Assembly (NCBI RefSeq): GCF_001659605.2 | Contig: NC_035173.2 | Location: forward strand, 15,741,003 to 15,805,002 | Length of the DNA stretch: 64,000 nucleotides | Source of the DNA: Manihot esculenta | Taxonomy: Eukaryota > Streptophyta > Magnoliopsida > Malpighiales > Euphorbiaceae | Direction of reading: 5' to 3' | Shown here: positions 29,496 to 40,700 of the stretch, one piece after another | Numbering within the stretch: position 1 is the first letter of the stretch | How the letters are laid out: every line of letters begins with the position of its first letter | Made by a program: the position numbers and the translations under genes | The notes under the pieces: generated by a model | What the model was told of the DNA's origin: nothing | Seen by the model: only the letters and a program-made list of their open reading frames with translations | The model's database searches: none

Positions 29496-31664
29496 TGTAA
29501 CGATCCGGGAACCGGACCGCTACCGGCGTTAGGGTTCAGGTCTACTTAAGGTCACCGGAATCCATAGCAAGCCTACTATACATCCTGTTACACTAGATAA
29601 AATTCCATACATGATCACATGAAGACATAAACATAAACATTCCATGAACCAAGGCTTGACCTGTGCATGTATCAAAACTGAAAATATAAAACCCATACTA
29701 GAGCCCTCATCAAATGCTCCAGTATGGTAAACATCATATGTCTCAAGCTTAGTTTAAACATAAACTCATACTTATAACTTTTACATAAGAATCATGTAAA
29801 CAGGGATTACAAGGTCAAAAACTAGGGCAAAGCACAATTCTAAAACCATAAAGCAATACATGTCCACATCTATACTCTTACAATAGACTATACCAGCAAC
29901 TCAGCCGACTTCCTCGAGCTAACTCTGATCCTGGAAACCTGGGGTTAGGGAAAAGGGATAAGTTACAAGAGCCTAGTGAGCAGAACATAAAAATAGTTCA
30001 ACAAACATATGATCGAATGAAATGCATTACAACACAAACAATTCACATCAAGATAGATTTGTCACCAGTAACCCTCTACAAATTCCAATAGTGCCCGACC
30101 CACAATGGGTACTCCTCAGGACTTCCTCTTAAACGTAACACAACATAATAAATCCATAGTTCCAGGGGCATAAAATGGGCCTCGACCTGGACTTTCTCTT
30201 ATATATTGCCAGGGGCGTAGAATGGGTCTCGACTTGGACTTCTGTATACATCATAATATATCATACTCGAGGGCTAGTGGGTCATCCAACATCCATCCAT
30301 AACAACAGTAAATTATGCAATGCATCATATTCGTGAATTCTAATGCAAACAACCTAATACATATACATGGCATTCTGATGTATGAGCATGCTTAAAAGGC
30401 TTGACTACTTTAAAATAATAGATTAGTTCAGTTCTACTCACCTCTACCTGATACTCATCTAAGACTGACACAGTTATCTCACTGCAGGCCTCTATGGTCT
30501 CCCAAGTCCGATCCTACACAAATGGACTCAAATGAGGGACCAAACATAACTTTTACAAGACTCTAAACAATTCCCAAAGAACCCCCTAAAACATACCAAA
30601 ACATGTATATAAAACAAGCAACAAAAGGCTGGGCAGGGGACTTTCGGTGGCAGGTTTGGCAGCGGAAGGCCCCTCACAGATCTGAAAGTCAATAATTTTC
30701 GGTGGTAGGTTCGGCGGTCTAAAACCCTTCACAAATTCGAAAGTCAATAACTTTTGGGGGCAGGTTCTGCGGCCTAAAGCCCCACACAGATCTGAAGGTT
30801 AGAACCTTCGGAGGTAGGTTAAGCGGCCAAAAGGCTGCCTCCACAAGCAGGTTCGGCGGCCAAACCTGGGTTCCCCAGCAAGGCAGAACCCGTTTCTGCC
30901 CTAACATTCAGCTTCCCAAAGCACCTCAAAACACACATGCAAAGGGTCTAACAGTAACCACACCTGTTTAACATACCTAGGAGACCTCAAAAACTGGCTC
31001 TAACCCAACATGCAATAAAAGCAACGCACAAGAGAAAGCAGACATCAACACAAAAGGACTCAAACCTTAGAACCTTAGGATAAACACATTCATGCATCAA
31101 CCATTCCTTAAACCCCTTTAAAAACTTGCTGGAAATTCTCAGAAATCGAAGGAAGGCAAAGATTGAACTTACCTCTTGAAGGGCAAGGGAAATACAGCAA
31201 TCAAAGCTTGTAGAAGAGGGGAAAATGACTCTCAGAAGGTCTCCACGATTTAAAACTTTAGGTTTAAACTCAAATCTTCAAAACCACAAAAGAAAAACAT
31301 GAAATCTTAAGGGATTTGGAGAAATTCAGAAGAAGGGACCAAAATTGTGCGTGCAAACACCTCTGCCAGAAAATGGAGAAGGAAACCTTTCACTTTCGGG
31401 CTGGTGGCTATTTATAGGTGGTTGAGAAAACCATGTTCGACGCCAAACTTGAAAGTTAGGCGGCTGAACCTTGTGATTCCTCAAACGCCTTTTTCTCTTT
31501 CTTTCTTTTAACAAGGTTCCAAATAATAAAACCAAACATAAAGATTCATTTTATGAAAACCTTATTTTACCCTTCTAAAGATTTCAGCTTCGAGATTCCG
31601 GATTTCGATGGAGATTCTGCCAGAAAGTGGAAATTCCGATGCCGGAGTTTAACTAGGTATTACA
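29496..31664 (-). mobile_element. 5' LTR of Tk-2
   Basis: 2169 bp, sense start TGTAATACCTAG at 31664, sense end TCGTTACA at 29496. Same family as 1-1419 and related to Tk-1, with heavily decayed motif copies at about 30640-30880 and near 31440. No second LTR of this element is in the window; its left part was lost after Ath-C inserted. Confidence 0.85.
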
Positions 31665-32640
31665 ACTTGGTCTTGTCTCACCTTTCGACTATCTCAAGGT
31701 TGAGCTTGGGAGGTCACTTGATCTCTTTGTCATTTTTTTGACCCATATTAGAATACTATTCGTGAGTCATTCAATGGAGTATAATTCTTATACTTACTTT
31801 GGTCATCCCTCTTTCGGGAGACTGGGTAACTTCTATGGTCTCCTTCGTATCCTCACCTTTCTGGCTTTTGGTGTTGCTTTTGACTCATCCTTTTGACCTC
31901 TCTCAATGCTTAGACTTTGTCATTCAACTTGATGTACTTCTGGACTTTGTCCATTAGCTGTTGGTATGTAGCGCCTGAGTTCTTAATTTAGGAATCTATG
32001 AACTTAATGTTGTGTGTTCCTTTCTTCAATGTTTCACATACTGTCTCATGATTTAATTTCTCCACTTGTATTGCTCCTATATTAAACCGTGAGATAAAAC
32101 TGCTTAAAGACTTGCCCTCTCCTTGGCGAATCTTTCGCAAGTCAAATGAGAGCTTTTTAGGAGGTATACAAGTAATAAATTTGGATTTAAATAACACAAA
32201 AAATTGTGTAAAGTTTTGAATTAAACCTGAGCTCAGATGTTGGTACCATTTATGAGCCAAACCTGTAAGTGTTGACGGAAACACTCGACATAACATAAAA
32301 TCATTGATATCTTGAAGTTGCATGGTTGTCCTAAAGATCACCATGTGACTTCTGAGATCTGCTGCTTTGTCGTATTTGTCCAAACTTGTAAGTTTGAACT
32401 TGGCGAGAAATGTCTCAGCTAGGATCTCTTTTGACAGAGGCAAGGTATCGTCCAGGCCAAAGTCCTCTTCCTGCTACTTCTGGTACTTTTGAACAGCCCG
32501 TATCAGCTTTCAGTCGACATCTTTTAGAGCAACGTCTAATGACTCTTTTTCCTCGAACTTGGCCCTCCCTTTGGATCGCGTTTGGATTGCCTCTGTCCGA
32601 ATTCTTAGGGCATCAACTAAGGCTTCCTCCCTTCATCTGG
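31665..32640 (-). pseudogene. Ty3 gag remnant
   Basis: The minus-strand frame at 31988-32443 (151 residues) carries a gag core: a LTSLDKYD-type entry, DPRSHM-like and RVFPSTL motifs, AHKWYQHL, and an FISRFN segment with an RQGEGKSL neighbour. Downstream, to 31665, a charged linker with a YTPLNDSR segment continues in other frames with stops. It is a different Ty3 lineage from Tk and Ath. Tk-2 inserted at its left edge. It is degraded, with no zinc knuckle or pol. Confidence 0.7.
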
Positions 32641-33863
32641 GAGCCATGAATGATGCCTCCTCCAAGCTTTGTATTGCTTGAGAGTAGCCTACAACTTTTT
32701 GACGTATTGGAGCATTTACTCATTGTTCAGATTGCTGAGATCTACTTTGTTGACCATAAATGGTGTGTTTTATCCACTGTCAAGAGCAGAAAAAATAATA
32801 GCGCCTTCATTGGTCGCAACCTTAGTAGCTGCTCGTAAACTGTCGGCCATTTTGAGAGAGAGAAAAAAATATTTCTTTATAAGAGAAAGGGGATAAGAGA
32901 TTGATTTTAATCCAAATGAACAGAGAGAATTCAATGAATTTTCCGGTAACAGAATCAAATGATGTGGTCGAAACTTAGTTGTGTTGCAATTGGTCAATCT
33001 GCAAGAAAGAGAACATGAGGTAGTTGGTACCTATAGTAGTCACTCCGACGCTCAAGTCAGCAAACTGAAGAAAAAGGCGAATATAAAGAATTGGTAGAAC
33101 TCAAGAGTAGTTGTGTTAGGAATCCCGTAATTATAGGTGTAATGGAAATTTGCTGGATTAACAATAACTTTATATAAGGACTCGACCTATTCAAGAGAGG
33201 GTAAGTCTTGATGAAAAGTCGGGTGCCACAGTATCCAAATCCTTCCTCTAGGAGCCATGAATGATGCCACCTCCAAGTTTTGTATTGCTTGAGAGTAGCC
33301 TGCAACTTTTTGACGTATTGGAGCATTTGCTTATTGTTCAGATTGTTGAGATCTACTTCGTTGATCATAGAGGGTGTGTTTTATCCACTGTCAAGAGCGG
33401 AAGAAATAATAGCACTCTCATTGTAAGCAACCTTAGTAGCAGCTCGTAAACTGTCGGCCAATTTGAGAGAGAAAAAAAAATATTTCTTTATAAGAGAAAG
33501 GGGATAAAAGATTGATTTTAATCCAAATAAAAAGAGAGAATTCAATGGATTTTCCAATAACAGAATCAAATGATGTGGCCGAAACTTAGTTGTGTTGCAA
33601 TTGGTCAATCTATAAGAAAGAAAATGTGAGGTAGTTGGCGCCTATAGTAGTTATTCCGATACTCAAGTCAGCAGACTGAAGAAAAATGTGAATATAAAGA
33701 ATTGGTTAGAATTCAAGAATAGTTGTGTTAGAAATCCTGTAATTATAAGTGTAATGGAAATCTGCTAGATTAATATTAACTTTATATAAAGACTCGATCT
33801 ATTCAAGAGATGGTGAGTCTTAATAAAAAGTCAGATGCCACAGTATCCAAATCTTTTTTTCCA
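32641..33863. repeat. About 611-bp direct tandem duplication
   Basis: Copy 1 runs from about 32641 to 33251 and copy 2 from about 33252 to 33863, both opening GAGCCATGAATGATGCC and ending GCCACAGTATCCAAATC. Each copy covers the start of the minus-strand gag (a MADSLRAATKVA-type N-terminus), its leader, and a segment with GACTTGAGC(G/A)TCGGAGT-like wording on the minus strand, typical of the end of some Ty3 LTRs. The copies differ by about one base in fifteen, so the duplication is old. Confidence 0.75.
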
Positions 33864-34433
33864 CGGGTGGGACTGCATATCGGCTTATCAGATCTTTCCT
33901 ACATGACTCTGTCATATGGTGATAGTATGGCTATAATTAAAATAATAATTTAAAATTCAACTATAATTAATAAATTTAATTTTTTCACATCAATAATATT
34001 AAATAAAATATTAATATTTATTATATGTTAACTTAATCTCTAATTTCAATTTTGATCATAAATTAAAATTAACACCAACATTTTAAATTAAGCTAAAATT
34101 GATAAGAAAAAAAAGGATCGACTACAATTCATAAAAGTCTTGAAATTTTAAATTTTTGAGATATTTAAGCCTAAATATAATTTAATGTAATAATACTATA
34201 TCATATAAAAAATTAATAAAAAATTATATAAATAAATAATTAATATGTATAAGAAACTGGTAAAAATAAATACCAGTAAAATTTAATTAAAATTGCTCTG
34301 GAAAATATCAATTTTGTGGATTTTTTCCCCAAAGTTTGTGGACTTGAAATAGAAGCTAGAATTAAAAAAAGAAAAAGAAAAAGAAAAAGAAAAAGAAAAA
34401 GAAAAAGAAAAAGCACACACACGCCAGGAAAAC
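33864..34433 (+). promoter_or_regulatory. Upstream region of the TPR gene
   Basis: AT-rich, non-repetitive by eye except for a (GAAAAA)n run at about 34365-34412 directly before the leader ACACACACGCCAGGAAAAC. TATA-like stretches are many, and I cannot pick one. Confidence 0.4.
34365..34412 (+). repeat. (GAAAAA)n microsatellite in the TPR gene leader
   Basis: About eight units end 22 bases before the start codon, so it is probably part of the 5' untranslated region or core promoter. Confidence 0.85.
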
Positions 34434-34787
34434 ATGGGTGCGTTCAGGGTTCCCATTTTCAATCTGCACCTACCTTCATCAACACCACCACCTACCAGAA
34501 AAATCAAAGAAATCTCCACTAGGCGCTTCTTCCTTTTCTCTTTTCCTCTATGTGCTTCTTGCACCATTACTGCTACTCCACTTTTTATTCTTACCGATTA
34601 TATCACCCCTGTTAAAGCGAATTCTTGGTTTGCTCTAGCTGAGGGCTATGACCCTGTGAGCCAAGCGGAGAAAGACGCCAGCGCAACCACATCTCGGAGA
34701 ATTTCGGAGGCTATAGAGTTGTTGGAGAAAGGGAGGGAATTACAGGCTCAGGGTGACTTCAATGATGCTCTTCTTTACTTCACTCAG
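34434..34787 (+). CDS. TPR gene exon 1
   Basis: 118 codons, phase 0 end at CACTCAG followed by GTTGGT. It carries the transit peptide and the first helix of a TPR unit ([12 protein letters not shown]). Confidence 0.88.
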
Positions 34788-37700
34788 GTTGGTTGTATTA
34801 TTCCCTCTTCTCCCTCCCCCTCCCTCCCCGGGCCCCCAATTTAGTTAAATTAGATGGTTAAACCATTTGATAACAAATTGTTTAGGGTGGGTATTTTTTG
34901 GGCGCAAATCCATCAAGCAGTCTACTGGAAAATTTTTGGTAAATTCGTGTGTTTTGTGGGTTTGCTGCGAATTTATTGGATGATTCTTGATATTCTAAAG
35001 TTGAGCTCTTAATCCACCTAAGTGAAAATAGAATTTGATTGGAATATACAATAATGGATATAAACTGAGCACTCGGTAATTATGTCAATTGAATAGAATC
35101 AGGTAGGTAACATTTGATCTTTGGCTTTTGTTTTGTTTGAGTGATTAGCTTAACATCTGCTGTGGATCTTTACCATTTTGAAGCATGGTTTTAGAGAAAG
35201 TATTTGGTTTTGTAAGGAAAAATTAAGTCTCCACCATTATTCTTTACAAAATTACCATTCCCAAAAGTATTTATTTTTCCTTTTCTTCTCTCTTTCTTCT
35301 TGCTTTTCTGCTTCTTCATCCAATCTGCAGTGATAGGCAGAAAACATGATATTAATTCTTCATCTCTCCTTTCCTTTCTTTTCTACTTCTTCAGTAATTC
35401 TTTCTTCTTGCTTTTCTGTTTCTTCTTGGAAATGCTGGCTGGTTCTGCTTCTTGAAGACAATACTTGCTCCCCTGTTACCCTTCTTCTTCTTCTTCTTCT
35501 TCTTCTTCTTCTTCTTCTTCTTCTTCTTCTTCTTCTTCTTTAATTATTAACATGCAGAAGGCCCACATATGAACTATTGATAAAATGCAAATTGCCTAGC
35601 CGTTATGATGGGCTGATTATTATTAATGCTTTTTCAAATTTCATGTAATTTTAATATTTTTTATGAAATAAATATTTAATGTAAATATTTTATATTAAAT
35701 ATCTAATTATTCATAATAAGTTTATAAAATTCATTTAAAAATAATATGAAATTATGTTACTATTAAATACTAAGTAAAATGTAAAGTTTTAATACTCTAG
35801 AAAATTAAAATGATCATTTGATAAAATAAAATTATATAATGTTTTTAATAATAATTTTCACTCATACATGTAATTTACTGATAGTGTTAGTAGAACAATA
35901 AATTAAAAGTAAGTAATGAAATAAATATTTACTCATAGTTGACTTTCCATTATCCTCTACTAATCTTACAACTTTTAGCAAAAGCTCTTGATTTTTCATG
36001 ATCTGTTGACTTTCTTCCAAAAGTTTTTTTCTCTTTCTCCAAGCTAAGGTTTTTTTTTTTCTTTTTCTTTTCTTTTTTTTTTTTTTTTTTTGTAACTTCA
36101 TAATAAGTCCATTTGTAAATTGGCATGTTTGTAACTTCATAATCAATTCCATTTGTAAATTGACCATGCCAATTGATTTGATTCAAACATATTTCTCAAA
36201 TCACTTTTGCATGACAAGACTTTCTCATGTAATAAAATTTGTTGCAAATCTATTGAATCTGAGGTGAATACATATCTTGGCCTTTTGTGAATTTTTTCAT
36301 GTAAATATCATCTAATTATGATTTGTTCACTAAAGGCTAAGCTATGTATTCGTCCCCAAATCACTAGATTTGTAACAAAATTTTTGGACTTTTGTCCAAT
36401 GCAAAAGGAGCTTGAGAAATATGTTTGAATTGAAGCAATCAATAGCGAGTGAGCATAGTCAAGCTACCAATGGAGCTATGTGTGAAGTCAAAAAAATTCT
36501 TCTTGGTTTGGTTAAATAGAGAAGAAACTTTTGGGAGCATGCCCAACAAATCATGAAAATTTAAGGTCAACAATGGATTCAATATATGAACCAATGGAGA
36601 GACTAAAATTCTAAAGTTACATAGATTATTGAAAAATCATCGATACATGTTGGAATTTTTAGTTACAACATGATTTGCATGTGGTTGGTAAGCACATGAA
36701 TTTAATGTGTAAAAGATCTAATTTTTTTATAGTTAGTAAATTTAATACACTTGTAATTTTGCTTGTTTTAACTTCTCAAGATACTTTTTGAATCCTAAAT
36801 ATCAGTGAGGTCCATATGACATTATAAAGGATCATGAAATATTGTGGGGCTTAAAAATGTTATTTAACAACTAGAGAGTGATTTGATGAGTCAACACCTT
36901 GCATTGAATCAAGTAAACATATACAATTTAAATAATTTGAAATTTGAGTAGTAATTTGTATGTAGAATTAAATATTTGATTGATATAATACTAAAAAGTT
37001 TTTCTTGATGTAAACACAACTTTATTGACATACAATGGAGGGCTTTGAAACTGATTTGGTATAAAAAACAATTAAATTCGCTCATCCAAGTAAAACTACA
37101 AGTATAGTGCTAACATTTATTATGTTATATTTGATAATTATATTTTTCTGTAAACAAAGTTTTATTGTATGTCTTAAATGCAATTGATTGTCAGATGCAT
37201 TATCATGAAAGTGCTCCCAAACTTTGAAAAATTATTAGGTTTATTAGACATAAAAGGCCAAAACTTTACATTAAATTATGATTGTAGCCAAAACATTCAA
37301 TTTTGAATGACAAATTTTTAAATTTGTTGTAATTATAGCTAATCTCTAAGATAATTTTTCTAATTAGACATAAAAGTCTAAAACTTTATGTTTAATTACA
37401 ATTATAGCCAAAACTTTCAATATTATATGCAAACCTTTTAATTTTTTTACAATTATGATTAACTGTTAAAATTATTTTGATCAATTTTAAATTAGTATAA
37501 GTGTCATGCCATGGTGTTATTTATTTACCCTTATAATAAGACAAGGAACAATTTGAAAATTTTTATGTATATTCTCTATTAAAATAAGTGTGTTTATATA
37601 TTGATTACAAAGTTTTGTTAAGACAACTCGTAAAAATCCTTTATTAATTAATTAGTATCGATTAGCCTATAATTATATAATCTCCTTTAATTATGTACGG

Positions 37701-40700
37701 ATTATGTTCACATTCTAACAACCCTATTAAATATTAGTTAAATATATGCAAGCAATCCTTTAACATTATTAACTATATATCTAAAGCACTTAACTATTAT
37801 TATTGTAATCCCTAATTGAAATATGAAATCTCCAATTGAATCCCAAAATTTAACTAGTTTTAAATTAGGGATTAGGACAATGAATGGTAAAATATTTTTA
37901 GGGTATATAGTTAATTAGAGTTAAATGATCGCTTACATAGATTTAATTAATATTTAAAAAAGATAAATAAAAAATATATAACATGATTTATGCACTAATT
38001 TAAAATTGATCAAACTTATTTTAAGAGTTGGCTAAAACTGTAAAAAAAATTAAAAGATTTGGGTATAAATTGAAAATTTTGGCTATAATCGTGATTAAAC
38101 GTAAAGTTTTAGATTTTTATATCCAATTGGATAAATTATCTTAGAGATCAACTATAACGGTAATAAATTTAAAAATTGAGATTTTTTTATTAAAATTAAA
38201 AATTTTGGCTATAATCATGATTTAACATAAAGTTTTGATTTTTTATATCCAATAAGCTAAATTATTAGTAAATTATTGAGCCTAACAACTTTAGCATCTA
38301 AGTATAAGAGAAATTGGAGTACTTTTTCACTTATACCAAGGAGGGGCAAATTATGTTATTAAACCTTTGTTTTAGAGGCTTTCTAAAATAATGAAATGTT
38401 TTTTAAGGTTTAAAACCCTTGAATTTGTGTTTGGAAGAGAGCGGGATTTTGTAAGGTAAGGGCTTTGGAGGTTTTCCCTCAAATTGGGTTGAGAAGGTCT
38501 CTTGAAAACCTTAAAGTACCTTAAAAGACCTTCTTTTTCTTCTAAACAATAAAAAACAATTAAGGTTTAAAAACCATGAAAAACCTTATCTTGTTAAACT
38601 ATACTTCAAAAAACCTTATTTTACTATGTCTTGTCTCAAACTGATTGTAAAAGTTGCATGCACTTGTTTTTTATAATTTATTACATGCAGCTCTAAGTGA
38701 GAAATCTATTAATAAAGAGCTAGTGAGTTGGAAAAAGGTTACAACCATTAATTTGGATTACATTTTTAAGGTAGGTGATCCACTTGAAACCTTAGTTGGA
38801 AAAAAAAAAAAAGAATCCCTTTTGCTTGATGGTGCATAAAATCCTTGGTTGGAAGGAAAAGGTGTTGATAGTGCTCCGTCACAATCCATTCCTCCAATTC
38901 AAGGACGAGATGCTGGTGGCGGTGCTAAATTTGATGTCACTTTGTGTTATAATGTTTAAGTGATGATGATGATGGTGGTAGGGACGCAGGTGGAGATCGT
39001 GCAGGAGTTAATAATTCAATCGCATAAAGATCTACCTTATCAAATACATGATAGCAGAGAGTATGATGACATTACTCCTGACATTACTCCTCCAACTCTA
39101 GTTCTAACAATGGTTGCATATCATAGTGACCCATTTGGTAGTGATGCGTTAGAACAATCATTCTCCCAAACCCAGTCCAATTCTAGTGACCCATTTGGTT
39201 GAGTTCCTTATTCCATTTTCATCCATCATAATATTATTAAAATTATCAAGATTCCAAGATCAAAGTGAAAATATCCAAAACCTGGTATATGCTCATTTTG
39301 GTGGTAATAAGATTAGTTTTTAAATGTCTACTAATGTCTAAAAGTTAAGGATTTATGTCTTTGTTTGATATATTTTTACTTATTATTAAGTTGTATAACT
39401 TGGTTTTAATCATTTTATTGAGGTAGCTAGAGCATTTCTTTTTCAAATGAAGGATATCTAAATATTTTAAAATTTATGCAGTTTCTACGACTTATTTTTT
39501 TATGCGATAATTACATAATTACCAGCATGCCCTTATAATTTGACCTAACTAAATAAAATGGGTGATTGCCAAACAAATCCTGTAGTTTGCAGTTCTACTT
39601 TATACTTTAAAAATAGTCAATTTAAGTCTATACTTTGAAACTTTTACCAATTATATCAAATTGTTAAAAAAACTGTTAATCTACTAACAGAAATGCCATG
39701 TTATTGCTATATCATTGCCACATCATCTCTAAATTATCACAATATAATATAAAATAATTGCAAAAAAAATCATGTACTTTACAATTCTTTATAATTCTAC
39801 CCTATGCTTTAAAAATGATCAATTTAATTCTGTACTTTTAAAGTTCTATCAATTATACTAAATTGTTGAATAAATTGTTAATCTGTTGATGGAAATGCCA
39901 TGTCTTTTTTTACTTTTCGAAGATGGAGATATCATGTCATTGCCATATTACCATGTCATCACTATACCATCACAATATAATACAAGATGATTACACTTAT
40001 ATGGTGTTTATATTTACAAAATAATTTTAAAATTCATAAAAGCTTAATTGCTAATTTTATAGAGCAAAAAGTCAAATTTGCCCTTAAACTATATAGTGAG
40101 GACCAAAAGTATCAAATTTCATATTTCGGTTCAAATTTACTTATAAACTATTATTAAAAGGTCAAATAAGATTAAATTGAATGAGAAAAGTGTAGCTCAA
40201 ATTTTGAAATTCTAACAAATGATGATCTTATTTGGTTGTTTATTGAAAGTTCAGAGGCAAATTTGAATTGAAATATAAAAATTTAGTACTTTTGATTCGC
40301 TATATAGTTTAGGGATAATTTTTATTTTTAGCCAATTTTATAGCATGTGGCATGATTATGTTGTGTTTCCATTTATGACGTTATAGTGAATTGGCGATTT
40401 CTTTGACTGTTGGATAGAATTGGTGAAAGTTTAAAAGTATAGAATTGAATTAGCTATTTTCAAAATATAGGATAGAATTGTGAATAATTGTAAAGTACAA
40501 GATTTTTTGTAAATTATTTCTTTTTATATTGTGATGATTTATCGATGATGTGATATCTCTATTAGTGGATTAATGATTTTTTTAACGGTTGAGTATAATT
40601 GGTGAAAATTAAAAATACTGGGTTAAATTGACTATTTTTAAAATATATAGTAGAATTGCAAAGAATTATAAAGTATAAGATTTTTTTAGCAATTATCCGT

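Noticed and set aside
1..31664. LTRs at 1-1419 and 29496-31664 as the two ends of one element
   Set aside because: The sequence right of 1419 should be a polypurine tract in that case, but it is copia sequence, so the LTR at the left belongs to another insertion.
35346..35543. 65-codon frame ending in poly-Leu
   Set aside because: It is a translated CTT microsatellite.
39563..40697. Nine-base target duplication for the inverted-repeat element
   Set aside because: Flanks AATAAAATG and ATTAAAATG are similar but do not sit directly against consistent termini.
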